Shown in pieces: positions 1-12,520 of a stretch of 64,000 nt of DNA (position 1 is the first letter of the stretch; each line of letters begins with the position of its first letter). The translations under genes were made by a program, and so were the position numbers. The notes beneath the pieces are model-generated. The model was not told the DNA's origin. It did not search any database and saw only the letters and a list, made by a program, of their open reading frames with translations. The DNA is from Campylorhamphus procurvoides (taxonomy: Eukaryota; Chordata; Aves; Passeriformes; Dendrocolaptidae), in the NCBI GenBank assembly GCA_013396655.1, contig WBMV01000852.1, forward strand, positions 1,550,001 through 1,614,000. Reading direction: 5' to 3'.

Positions 1-3000
1 ATACTATTGGCTATTTATTTACTGCACTTGAAAGAAAATATATTTTCAGGATGATTGTATTGTTCCCTCAAAAAAATCATCATTTCTAAGAGAAGTTATT
101 TCTACGCCTCTGCTTCACCTGGAATGGCTTGAAACCAAAACAAGCACTATAAACATTTGCTATTTGTCAGAGGAAATAAATTTGTCAAATCTCAGACTTC
201 TTCATTAACTTCAGCAGTGCAATTTATCTTGCCATTTCAAACATCACAGTCAGGCATGATTAGTTCACCAAAGAGATCACTCAGGATTTGGTGAAAAGAA
301 AACAAAGGTGGTAATTTTGTGGTTTCTCCTTGCTTATTAGCTGGTCCATTTTATGAAACTACAAGGAATGGTCAAGAATTCTCTGAAAACTGTTCTTCCA
401 TTCAATATTTTGGCATGAAAATATACATTTAGCTAAATTAACTCCACATTATCGATACACCTGTTCTTTATTTTTTTAAGTGCTGACAATCACCAGTGCT
501 TATCAGCCCACGGCATTTCTGCCAATTGCAAAATGAACGCTCTAAGTATTTGACTCTGAGTTTTAATAGCTTGTAAAAACTGTGGCATGAATGACCTCAG
601 TTTGTTAAGCACAGCCATGCAATTTGGCATGAACACAAAGAAAACACTTGTGGCTTATGGGAATTCCTTATATAGATAAAATATGTATGGAAAAGTAAGT
701 GCTCATGATAATCTGATCTATGGGAATGCAGCTCAAATGCCATCTTTTTTTTGTTTTAGACCAACAGATTGACAAAACCAATCTGCTTTCTTTGGGTTTA
801 TCTCTAATCACCATGGAACAAGGCTCCTGTGGTATTCTCTAAAGCTTTTTGTGGGGGAGATTTAATGAGAAATGGGGCATTTGGTGTTCACTGAGCTTCT
901 GCCTGCCACGCTACATTGGACTAAATATTTCACAGCTGAAGATCTAACAGACACCTAATTCTGTATAATTCCACCTGTATAATGCCACCTTTAATGACTT
1001 GCTGGCTCCATAGCATGGCATCCTCTCTGCAGGTACCAGGGGGTGTGGTCAAGCTACAGTGATCACTTCGGAAAATGTACATAATATATGTGGAAATATT
1101 TTGGCTCTGTTGAGGGGATGTGCAGCTGTTTCAGTGTGAAATATCATTTATCACTAATGAACAAACGACTGGTTTTACGTGCCTCAAGTTTTAAAAACAA
1201 CAGATATGCTTTCTGTTCTTACTAGTAATGTTGTTAGTAAGTAATCTGTAATGTTTTTACAGTGCACATTCAAACAACTAGACCTGTAAGCAGGTTTTCT
1301 GTTTCACCTCAGAGACCAGGGATGTAACTAATGCCACTGGTTATATTGCACTTTATGCATCCCACAATCAAATACTTACTACTTTTCCAATCTGGCCAAA
1401 TTTATACACCTCAATGAACAGAGTTCATGTCCTCTATTAATTTCTCCCTAGGATTCTTCAAAACAGAAATGTAAACCTAGCAAAGCATGTTTCTGTACTG
1501 TGGTGCAGAAAAAGATGAACTGGGAAGAATGATATTGTCACAATAAGCCCATTTGTATTCTAATAAGTCTATTTTATGAAGGCACAGAATACTAATTTAC
1601 ACAATACCTGTACCCTATGGTAAATATTTGACCAACTGCAAAATTACTCTCATCCCTAAATTGCACATCAGCTCCACTAAGATATCAACAGTAGCTTAGC
1701 AGCTCCCTTAAAAATCCCTCAGAAGAGACTGAATTTAAGATTATTATGGGGTGGCACCACATACAGTTGGCAACATTCAAAGACTACATGCACAGTGATG
1801 GAAACGAGCTCTTCACCCTCAAATTCTGAGATGCCATTCACAGCCTAGTTGAGGTAAACTGAAGCTATTTAATTTTTGTAGCATCTTCATCTGCTCAAAT
1901 CCTACAGATCTCAAAGGATCCATTGTAAGTAGGTCTGCAGGAAACATATTTTTAAATTACCAGCCAGGATTTGCAGATATTTCTGATTTTGATGTCCAAT
2001 CCCACACTCTTTCCTCATTCATGGACATTATGATAGAAGGGTAGAATTTGTGTTAAATGAGATTTTCCTCTCATAATGCAACCAGGCAGGAAATGGGATG
2101 ATGTGTCACCTCTCATGACACTGTGCCTGTTTGTAGAATTCACCAAGGGCATTGCAGCAATATTTTAGAGGCTTCTCGGGGCAAAGTCTGACTGGGTAAC
2201 ATATCAAAAATATAAAATACACACTAGTGTAACCTTTCCAGAATACTAACAATGGAATGTCCATAGTTTATTATTTTCTATAGGAATTCTTCTAGTTTGA
2301 GAGGATGAACTTCCTAGGGAGTAACTAATGTTAGACATTTTTCCACCAACCATCTCTAACATCTTCCACAGCTAAGCCTGTGACCTGAGTGCCTCCTGTA
2401 ATTTCTGGGGTGCATCCCTGCAGAAGTCTGAAGTCAGCAAGCCAAGAGGCTCCATAAAGGCTGACTATTCCCTTTAGTGCAACATATTTGTCCAATTCAC
2501 TGCTTTGATTCTCTGTTGCATGAAGGACATAGTCAGTCAGTCTAGACAGTCTCCAAGAAGTGATACCCTGCTTCTGGCAAAAAGCTGCCGAAGAACTGTG
2601 GCTGAGTTAAGTGGTCTCAGAAAGAAGAGAAATTGAAATATTAGTGATCAGACATGGAAGCAGGACAGAAGAAATTCTGCATGCAGAAATTAAATTCAAC
2701 CAGCAGACTGAAAATGAACCTGTTTGGTCTGTTTTACCACTCGAAAAACCAGCTTTTATTTTAGCAACCAGTAGCTCTGGAACCTCTCTCACAGTGATAA
2801 CGTTCCTTCTGTCCCTTTCCTCTTGAGCAGTTCCTTCCTCCCTGATTTTCATTTTGGTCTTTAGATACTTCTTCCCATTCCTTCTTTGGCATCACCTGAA
2901 TGATTCTCCCAGGACTAACCTGGGAACCTGAAGTGGTCACAGCAGATTCGGACAGTCAAAGCAATTGTAGCTGTTTGGTAAATGCTGTAGGGGTTGATTG

Positions 3001-3230
3001 TATACCTGAGCCACTTGGAATTGAATGTCTCAAACTGGAACCAGTTTAGGACTTGAAATTTTCCTTGTTTGCAATGGTGCATCAGTTCCAACTTTCAAGC
3101 AAGAAAGACCAAGGATTACATGGCAGCAAGGGAGTTTGGAGCAAGGGGGAGAAACCATGACTTTGCTTTCTGATTAAAGACTAAGATAGTCTTTACATAA
3201 TCAGAAAACTACATCATTGGCTTACTGTGA
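1..3230. other. Non-coding AT-rich DNA, unique
   Basis: I see no exon, RNA gene or recognisable repeat here. The open frames are short and lack convincing coding pattern; the longest, on both strands near 2607-2852, overlap each other, as chance frames do. The only sub-region I single out is 480-700, listed separately as possibly regulatory. CpG is sparse, as in ordinary vertebrate intron or intergenic DNA. Confidence 0.6.
480..700. promoter_or_regulatory. Possible conserved non-coding element
   Basis: The block has the non-repetitive texture common in vertebrate conserved non-coding elements. The phrase TGGCATGAA occurs twice in similar form (around 583 and 626), and nuclear-receptor-like TGACCTCA, TTGCAAAAT and AATTTGGCATG words lie close together. 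This is pattern recognition only; cross-species conservation has not been measured, and the limits are approximate. Confidence 0.2.
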
Positions 3231-3414
3231 GGATGGTGAGGCCCTGGCACAGGGTGCCCAGAGAAGCTGTGGCTGCCCCATCCCTGGAAGTGTCCAAGGC
3301 CAGGACACTTGGAGCGACCTGGGCTAGTGGAAGGTGTCCCTGTCCATGGCAGGGCATGGAATGAAATGATCTTTAAGGTCCCTTCAAAATCAAACTGCTC
3401 TGTAATTCTATGAT
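3231..3414 (+). mobile_element. CR1 LINE, 3' end fragment
   Basis: This is a 5'-truncated copy of the CR1 non-LTR retrotransposon. The text follows the conserved CR1 3' region in order: a gene-sense start at GTGAGGCCCTGGCACAGG, then GTGCCCAGAGAAGCTGTGG, CCCCATCCCTGGAAGTGT, CTAGTGGAAGGTGTCCCTG, ATGATCTTTAAGGTCCCTTC, and the terminal ATTCTATGAT. CR1 ends in short tandem octamers instead of poly(A), which matches the end seen at 3405-3414. The copy has many substitutions relative to the family pattern as I remember it, so it is not young. It holds only the very end of ORF2 or the 3' UTR and cannot be active. Confidence 0.93.
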
Positions 3415-3828
3415 AAGTTCTGGTATAATTAATACTTTTTTTTTCTCATTAAATTCTGACTGCATTCCTGAATATAAAGAGCCCAGAGACCTACCCAATT
3501 TTTCTGGGAGGACCTATCTCAGGACCAGAGAAGGGCTGTGTTGATCAGCCAAAGAAAATGTGTTTATCAGATCTCTGATTAATTCCTCTTTAGTAACCTT
3601 GCAGCCTTTAGATCCACTGACATTATCTTTGCCCAGTCTACAGTCAGGATAGATCAGGGTGTCACCAATGCACTGTTTCACTTGAGGCAAATTAAACATG
3701 ATCACATAAAAACAATTTAATTGAAACTGCTATGATGACCTACATATATGAGAACAGATTTTGTAATGGAGGTGTAATTTAAAGCAGTAATTGCCAACAG
3801 ATCTACTCCATATGCAACTCATTCATAA

Positions 3829-3854
3829 GAATTTTAAATTTAAATTTAAAATTC
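3829..3854. repeat. Perfect 26-bp AT palindrome
   Basis: The left half GAATTTTAAATTT is followed directly by its exact reverse complement AAATTTAAAATTC, with no spacer. It could extrude as a small cruciform or simply reflect AT-rich slippage. The palindrome stops sharply: flanking bases do not pair. Confidence 0.9.
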
Positions 3855-6800
3855 ACTGTTCTTTGATTTATGCAAAAATAACCCTTTTGTCCATTTATAC
3901 AAGTTTTAATATACATTTATAATCAGCTTTCAGCCTGATTATAAATCATCTTTACAAAGATTCAGTCGTGCTTACTTAAGAAGGCACACAGTCAACTGGA
4001 CTACAAGGGTGCTTAAACACTACCAAAATGAGCTAAGGTTGAAGGAAAATGAGCCCAGAGAGGAGTCTTCACTGAAAGAAGCAAATGTGTAATTAAAGTT
4101 CTCATTCAGAGACTGAAAGGAGGGACTGTTCTAAATAATACATTCTATTCCTAAAAACTTTGCACATAATCCTTTTTCATCTCCTGACCTTACCATGGGG
4201 AAAATTGCTATATTTCTTTTAATAAAAATTACATCTCTCATTTGCAGCCTCCCAATCTGTTTCATCTGCAAGCTGTTTCATCTATTCCCTGTAGGTGGAA
4301 CTCCTTCTTTAATTAGGTGGTGTTGCCTTGACCACTGTAGCTTAAATTTCGTTTAGTATTCCGACTCTAAAATGGCCACTTGTGTATTTGTGCTCCAGTA
4401 TTGACCCTACAAATTTGTCTCAGAATTTGTTAAGAGTTTTAAAGTGGGGTTTTTTTCCCCTTGTTCCAGTTCACTGTTTTTTCCTAGGAAGGCCAATATC
4501 GTTCTTTGATGAACCTTATGATCTCAGAATTCACCACTCTCTCTTTTGAATAAAACTGAAAAAGCTGGAAATAGAAAGCACAGAGTTCACTTCCATGTTC
4601 TGCAATGTGCTGTTTCACACACCTCAGTACACATTTGTGATTAGCATTGCCACAGGTTACAGCCACAACTTGCTGATGTGATTTATCTGCTGAATATTTC
4701 ATGTATTTTTGATACTATCAATGATAAGATTTTAATGATTTGTTTACAGGCATTATCTCAAAGACCAGTGAGTAAATTCTTTCTTCTGTGAATGTGTTTA
4801 GAGTTGAAACAACAAACAAACTAAAACCCCAACAACAAGTACCTAGAAGATAGCTCCCTGCAGAAGATCCTGTCTGATCTCTGCTTTACTTCAGGGTGGA
4901 AACTTGGGTTCATATTTTAATGCTGATCCCTAACTGTTAGGGCTCTGTTGCTTCTTAGCACACTCTGGTTTGAATTTTCATTTGTATGCAAATAAGTCTC
5001 TGATTTATGGCACCAGTAAAGATATTACTCAATGGCTCCTATTTTTCAAACTTGCTTTCAGGGTATGTAGAATTAGATAAGCAACAATTTTCCCTGAGCC
5101 TGCATGCTTACAAAATCCAGTAGAGTATTAAAGCATCACCCAGCTTTCTGCTAAAAATCACATTTTCAAAAGAGCTTATTTCTTTAAAAATACGAAGAAA
5201 TAGATCTATACTTCAAACAGCTTGTTATCTTTGTTTATCTGGTTCTTTGGTATAAGAGAAGCTGCCCAGGCTCTTCATTCACACTTGACTTCCAAGAGAC
5301 TAAGGGATTTGTAATAATACTTGAAAGTCACACCTGAGTTTTACTGAAGTTCAGTCACTGGTAACAAAACTACACCTACAGACAGGAATTAAATGAAAAC
5401 AAGAAGTTGAAATAGTGATTTATTGTTCTTAAAAAATGTCTCATTTCAAAATTATTCTTTCAACATAACCAATCCAAAGTTGGCTTCATACAGTTTTCTT
5501 TATGTTAAAACAGCCATGACACGTTGCCATATGCCTGCTAAAGAAACTAGAGCGAATTTTTATCCATGTAAATCACCATTTTCCAAAACACCCCCTGTAC
5601 CTTTATAAATTATTTGGAAAGTGTTCTAACAATCAATGTCTTGGTGTTCTTTTACAATATTTAACTTTGCACTGCACCCATTACCTTTCTATCACCATTA
5701 AGCTTCTGGCTACTTACTCATTAAACTCCAAGGAAGGGGTAAGACGTAAGGGGCAGTGGGGAGGGGAGCACAGGGGGCTTTGCTAAGGAATTTGCTCATA
5801 TTTTCCCCTCCCATACTGAGAGAAGCTAGAAGTGGTCTCAGTGGTCTGATGTACTTGCTAAATTAGAAATTAAAATAATCTTTTCAAGCCCATCCCTGGT
5901 GTGATTCACAGAGCCCCTTTTTATCCATCACGTTATCTCCAGATGAAGGAACACTGTCATTAGTGAGATGACTGCACTTCTGATGGAATGAGTGGGCAAT
6001 GGCTAATTGCAGCTCCAGGCTGAGTTTTCCCACTGCCACCCTGCTTGTATGGGAGGTACAAGTCTCCTCTGCTCCAGTTCTGGTGACTTCAGTGCCCATG
6101 GAAGGGCCACAGAATGGGGAGGTGGAAAGAGCACCAGGAAAACAGCACCTCTGTCCATCAGAAAATGGGAAATGCAGAGTGATTCTGGCCATCAGACACT
6201 CTGTAGGTGGGCATCAGTTTTGTTCATTGTTCCTGCTACCCACAGCTTTTACCACATCACTTCACAGACTGATAGGCCAGATGCTCAAACTATGTGATCT
6301 AATTATGCAGAACATTATGTTTCGAAATGAGCAATTTATATTGGAAAGTGCAGACTGAAAATCCTTTGATTTTAACACTCTTTAAAACACAAGTCTGTCA
6401 TTTATTGTGTATGTGGCATTCCTTTTTATGAAAAAGTATTCTTGTACTTAATTTTTTTTGTGTGTGTTTTTGTTTAGATTTCCCCAGGGCAACAACCAAA
6501 TTAATATGTTCCTTATGGGAAAACACATGTTGGTAATAACACTGTAGACAAATTAGGTAGATAACCTGGAATCAGAGTCAAAAGTAATCAGATCAGTGCT
6601 GAGTTCTAGGACAGAAAATGGTAAGTTTTGCCTTCTGTAATATTTCTAAATTAGGTTTCCCTGTATGACCTAAAGAAAGTATTATAGAAGACTTTATATA
6701 GAGTACCCATGCTACTGAAAAAAGATTTTCTTTGCTGAACAGAGAAAAGATAAACTTTTAACTTCAAAATCCACCATTTTAAGTGCAAGATCTCAGAAGG

Positions 6801-8699
6801 AGAAAATTTTTCTGAGCTCCAAACTGGAGTACAGAAGTAGGAGTGCATAAATGGTACATCTTCACCTCCACCTGTTTCTTTTAACTCTAGTCAGAAACGT
6901 GTCTCTTTGTTAAGCAATGGAACTCTCACCTTGAGACACAGATGGCTAAGCCACAGATCAGTAAACCATGCTCTTCCCAGTCAGCCTAAATTTCCCGTGC
7001 TCCATTACAGCCTATTATTCTGGCTAAAACCCCTGAGCCACTCCAGATAAATCTTCCTCTAGTTTGTACTTAGAGTCTCTGGATGTCTAAGACAGTTATA
7101 CTTTTCCTCCCTTATATGTTTACAGCCTGACTCTTCTTTTTTTACAGCAGTGTAAATCAAGGGTCACTCCAAAGGAACCAGCACATTTGTGCTGATGTAA
7201 AAGAGGCACTGGAGATACATCAGACCCATTGTTCTGATTATGTTTGAAAAAATCTGTTATGGTCAGACATCAGAGGAGTAAAAAAAAACCTTCATCAGTA
7301 TTAGATATAGTTACAAGTAATTTAAACTTCGTTGATTATTCCTCATTTTTATGTTCTTTTTAGCTATTATGCAATATATACTTCATTTCCTGTTCTTCTG
7401 AAAAGGTTGGAAAAGTTCTGTTCACGTGAATGTATTTGCCAAGACAGACACAGAGAAGTGACCACACAAAGAGTGAATTAATTCAGTGTCTTATTTTATA
7501 ACTAAGTGACATTTCACATGATCCATTTACAGGGAGTTTCTTAGTACGAGTGGGTGCTACAAAGATTATGAGGATGTGAATATGTATACTTAGAGAGAGG
7601 AAATTTTTTTCTATTCTTTCAAGTCCAGAAAAACATGATGGAAGAAAAAGATAAATTTTAAATTGAAAGAAAGGCAATTGTTGTGATGATGAAAAGTTTT
7701 CTGATTCCTACTGGTGGGTCTTTCATGGCCAAAAAGAACCCCTGAGAAATGGGAGCCTGAAGCCAACATTTTACAACTTACCAACCATCTCACCATCCTA
7801 CAAGGCTGCCATCATACTATTTTTAAACCCAGCAACACAAAAAGTACCCCATGAACAATTATATTATTGGTAAAATAAAGAAACTGCATTTTATAAAATC
7901 TTTATAACATGGCTGTCTTGGTATATGACACCTTCCAGAGCACCTCTAAATAAGCATTTGGGAAAAGCAATCTGAGTAAATGGTTTTAAAGACAGGTTAT
8001 TTATTTATTACACAAGACACAACTTCTCACATTATTGCCTCAAGTAAAATGAATGCTGATAATGCTCCTGTCTCTGAAACTGAACACATTTATATTAAAA
8101 ATGTAGAAAGTACAGTATACACTGAGGTGCAATCTATTGACTATGTCAGTAATAGCAGCTTTTTCATTTTTCCCCTTGTAATAGAAGTCATTGCTTGCAT
8201 TCAAAATGTATTGTCAAGCTTTATTAATCTCAGCACAGAGGCCATCCTGGGCGTTGAAAGCTATTGCTTTTTTTAAAGAGATGGTATTCTTTTTCTATGG
8301 CCTACTCGAGATCTATTTCAGACGTGTCATAAAAAAGAACGTCAAATTACAGGACAACTTAAACAACGCTTAGTGATCAGTGATGTGTTTAAAGTCTTCT
8401 TTGAAAAGCTTGAAAATGAATTATAATATTTTCAATTTTAAATAAAGAGTTTCAGCGCAGGTGGGCAATCACATTGAAAGATGCTTCTTTATCTCATTAT
8501 TCTCAAAAGAAATTTGGCTATTAGACACTGAAGGGGATATTCTGAGCAGAGCTAAATGCGTGATCCAGAGGAAGGACTGAGGAACATCCCCCTTTGAGCT
8601 CTGTAGGCAGAGCAGTCGTTTTGGTGTCTTAATTCCAGAGCTGAAATTCTGACCCTTGTGAGGTCATTGACATCTTTGCTATGAACAGGTTGTTTGGTT

Positions 8700-8716
8700 A
8701 TTTTTTTTTTTTTTAA
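8700..8716. repeat. T homopolymer tract
   Basis: An uninterrupted run of about 14 T followed by AAATC. No target-site duplication or retrocopy body was recognised next to it, so this is called only as a simple repeat. Confidence 0.75.
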
Positions 8717-9829
8717 ATCTATATGTGCACAGAGAAAGTAGTTACACCATGAGGAAGCCAAGATGATTTCAAGTGCTCCAGTGTGAAGCTGAAACCCCAG
8801 ATAAGCCTGTAGGATTGAAGAAGGGGGAGTTCTTATCAGGAATAATATCTATAGAGTATTTGCACTTGGTTTTTCTCTTAAGGGGAGAATGCAATGGTAC
8901 AGGATGAACCAGTAACTCCTCAACATAATTTAGATTCAGACTTATTAGAAACATGAATCCTCTCCCTATTTTGCAGCATTAACACTGCAATTGGTGGATG
9001 TCTGCACTAACGTGTCCAATAACCACTGAAGGAGCAGAGCCAAAGGATCTCACAACCAGTTCAAACACCACTGCCCTTCTGACATGCCCCTGACCCTCCC
9101 ACGTCCTTGTTTCTTCATCTCCTCAAAATCTTGCTTTTTCAAGTGACTTGCATAAAAGATTCTACATGACTCTTATTGCTCCAAACAAGGACTAAATTTC
9201 AGCCTATTTTACTAAAATACAGGATATCATACTGTGTGTGATGATTGAATTCAAAACCATTAATAGTAATATAAAGTGGTAAAGACACTGAAATATGAAA
9301 ACACCAGTTTAATTGGTTTTATGATGAGTATCAGTAGTCTGAACCACTTGTTTTTGGCATGACTATATGCTTCTGTCTCCTGCCATCTCTGGAGAAATGG
9401 TTTCGGTATTTTTTAGTTTTTAGTAAGACAGCTAAAAAAATTATGACAAGACTTGCAGTTTTGTGGCTTTACATGCAGGTGGCATAGGCAGGGTTATCAA
9501 TTTGTTCTTGCTACTTGAATATAAAATAAAATCTCTCCACACAACTAGGTACCTGCTCCTGAGACTCAGCTCCTGTAAAAGCTTAATAGTTTGTGTGTAG
9601 CAAGTTAATAGCAACACCGAGCAGGATTTCACTTGGCATCTTTCAGTTATTATGTCACACCGGAAATAAAGAAAAAGCAACTCCAATAGCAAAATACTGA
9701 GATTTGAATCTCACAAGTGATGTGCACAAACCAAAATGTAAATGAGATGCAACTAATGAAGTAAAAGCCAGCTCAACCCCCACTCCTGTGATTTACAATT
9801 GAAATTGGATAAGCTAACAAATACTTATA

Positions 9830-10110
9830 CAATAACTAACTCTAGTGATTTTTAAGCTTGATTTTAAAGTTTTCTTTTTAAAAAAAGTTGAAGGCAGTTT
9901 CAAAAGTCTAATTGCAAGACTCACATTAAAAGCAATATGATAGAATGCTACTATGGTGCCTTGGTGTAAAGCTCTGTATTTTCTGGAGAAAATAACTTTA
10001 TCTCATTACACTAGAAGACAAAATCTTATTACTAAATTGGCACCTTCTCATTTAATAATTTATTAGTCATTAATTTGGGGATGAATGTTGCTGACAGTCA
10101 GTTCAAGCAG
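9830..10110. promoter_or_regulatory. Possible conserved non-coding element
   Basis: The block is AT-rich but complex, with repeated homeodomain-type cores (TAATAATTTATTAG, CATTAATTTG near 10055-10080), an ATTAAAAGCAATATGATAG stretch and no tandem repetition. It resembles developmental enhancers in avian gene deserts. Its function, and even its conservation, are inferred from texture alone. Confidence 0.2.
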
Positions 10111-12249
10111 AACTTCCCAGGTATGGACTGCGATGTTCTTGCACCATTCCTTGCATATAGGTGGCACTAAAGGGATGCAATGAGTTATCATAACCTATTT
10201 ATTATATTCCAGTTTTTAAACCTATTTTATTTATGATACACACTATGTAGAGCTCAAATATTGCCACAGTTTATTATATTTGTTTATTTTTGCACATTCT
10301 GCAAACACGAGATAATGTAAATTCCAGAAATAAGTTCTCCTTTAAGCTGGAATTCTCAAGAAGTACAGAGGGCATTTGGTGTGCGATTTTCTTCTTGAAG
10401 ATAAAAGGCATCCTTCACAGGTACCCCTCCTGAAGCCTCTGAGATCTGCCTATTACCAAGTGTTGTGTCAAAGGCTATAAATACACATGTGCACATGAGC
10501 ATCTATGGGTCCATTTAGGCACATCCTCCATTCTAAAAATTTAGAATATACTGTAATTTGACAGCAATAGAATAAGTATCGTAAGATTTATAATAAGAAT
10601 TTATCCACTATAAGAATAATTTGATTCTTACATGTTCCCCTTTAAAGAAATTACTACGATAGCAGTGTTTAATAATAAATATGGGCCTTTTCCCCCATTC
10701 AGACTCTGAAACAATCATCCATCACCAACTGTATATGGTAACCAAGGCACACTTAGGCATATGATGGCTGCTGGGAAGTTCTGATCAATACTAGCAATGA
10801 CAAAAGGGCACAGACCTGGCATTCCATTGCCAGGAATATGAGGAGGAGTTCAAAATTTATAATGGTTAATGAAAGAAAAGGAAAGTCATCTTATTCTTTA
10901 GCAGAGTGTTAGAAGAGGAAAATGACAAAGAATTTGGATTTCAGTGTGAACCATGCCAAGGCAGTGCTTGTTTGATCTGGTGCTCCTTTGTCTCGACACC
11001 CTGTTTTGCTGTTAAATGCATGTAAGCAAGCTGCAGCCCCTCAGGTGCTGAAAGAAGCCTTTGTCTCTACTAAATATAATTGCATAGCCCTTTTAATGGA
11101 CACATTACAGAGATTGTGGGTTAGAAAAGTTGTTTTTATTGTGGTAGAATCCAGAGAGAAAACTGAGAAGACAACTTCCTCAAGAAATAGGTGGGTAAGG
11201 CAAGTGAACAGATAAAAATGGAACTGAATTTGCCACTTGAGCTTTGCAACAGGTTTAATCAGCTCAAAGAGGGCTCTTCAAAAGCACTGAACACTACAGA
11301 GATATAATGCTATTTCATGGGCTAAAGGTAGAGCTGATGGGAAAAGCATTGTCTTCTACTGGATGCTGCACAGATTAAACTGTCTTTATCCACTAGTAAA
11401 GGCAGGAAGATTAGGACCCTCTGTGAATTCTGCTGAGAATAAAAGTAATTTGCAAGGAGAATAGGATGAGAAACTACTATCAGACAGTGCAGTGGACAGC
11501 AAGTGTGCCACACAAACTCCTTCCTGTACACAAAGGAAAAGGAATTATAAACTCCAGATCACTCCCAAATTTACTGAAACAATTTCTGGGGGGTGGTGGC
11601 AAAGGTGCTTACCTGATATTAGGTTTCATTAGGTGCAGAAGTAGGATGTAGAACAGAAGAGAAAGTATTCATTTTAGCACAGAGAGCTCCTTACAGTCAC
11701 ACATGAATTAATCAATCCAAAAGGAACAAAACAAGGACTAATGGCGAAACCAGTTACAAATTTAAAACGTTTTTCTATTGTCTGAGAAGCAAATTAATTC
11801 ATTGTGTCATAGAATCGAGTGTTCTGACCATGACTACTTTCTTCCTTAGGTAGGAAGAACTGTTATGAAAGGATTTTTTGACAGTCAAGAAGCAGTCCCT
11901 GCCCCGTGTGGAGGGTCCTGTGTCTGAGGGCTTGAGCGTACACCCCTTATTCCCCCATGGGTGGGAGCTGCCTGGTGCCCCCAGCTCTCCAAAGCCCATC
12001 TTTTCCTGGCAGCATCTGTCCTGGCACTGCCATTGCCGTGGTTGTGTCGGGGTGGGAGAAAGAAAAGGAAAACAAGAAAGGAGAAATAGTTATACCCAAT
12101 ACCAGGGCATAAACTATCGAGGCTGTGATATTTATCAAATGCCATTGCAAACTGCCTGTTTTTTCATACAGCTAAAGCTTTGGTAAGGCCTGTGAGTTCA
12201 ATATTCACTTTCTTTTAAAAAACCCCAAGAGCTAGGATTACAGCTCTTC
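10111..12249. other. Non-coding DNA with a GC-rich patch
   Basis: No gene was supported. The segment 11880-12050 is distinctly richer in G+C and has a few CpGs; open frames there run in several registers on both strands, so no frame is favoured. A strong minus-strand splice donor word (CAG then GTAAGC) is readable at about 11606-11614, but no exon could be assigned to it. Confidence 0.5.
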
Positions 12250-12520
12250 CTCCTTTTCCTCCAGCAAGGTAAAAGATGCTAATGTAAAAAGGCAGAACAA
12301 ACAGGCTCTTTATTTTTGCAGGACAAAGAGCATTTGAACTCCATCAGTGGCTCTTTGACTGCCTTCAAAGCTTGTCTCAGACTAAATTAAAGCCTCTGCC
12401 TGCTTCTGATTTGTAGTACACTGTAGGCTTGCCATTGCACTAGCAGCTAGATGCATGTAAGAGATTAATTGCTACCTTACAATAATGCAGCTAATGAAAA
12501 AATTCAGAATTAAGATTTAC
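12250..12520. promoter_or_regulatory. Possible conserved non-coding element
   Basis: This is a complex, non-repetitive stretch with closely spaced words such as GATGCTAATG, CTCTTTATTTTTGC, GAGATTAATTGC and GCAGCTAATG. The density of TAAT cores and E-box-like or CAGCT words suggests an enhancer. There is no direct evidence of activity. Confidence 0.22.

Larger units (their letters stand above)
3415..9829. other. Non-coding AT-rich DNA, unique
   Basis: No gene or identified repeat was seen. There are long A/T tracts, including a 26-bp palindrome at 3829-3854 and a T14 run near 8700. The longest open frames (5999-6358 plus; 7980-8276 plus) have neither splice context nor a recognisable protein family and are treated as chance. 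The segment 5880-6250 is somewhat richer in G+C than its surroundings without being a CpG island. Confidence 0.55.

Noticed and set aside
5999..6358. 119-codon plus-strand open frame
   Set aside because: It overlaps another long frame in a second register and a minus frame, with no codon bias favouring any of them.
11600..11650. Strong minus-strand donor (CAG then GTAAGC)
   Set aside because: The nearest upstream pyrimidine tract has its first AG at the donor boundary itself, leaving no exon.
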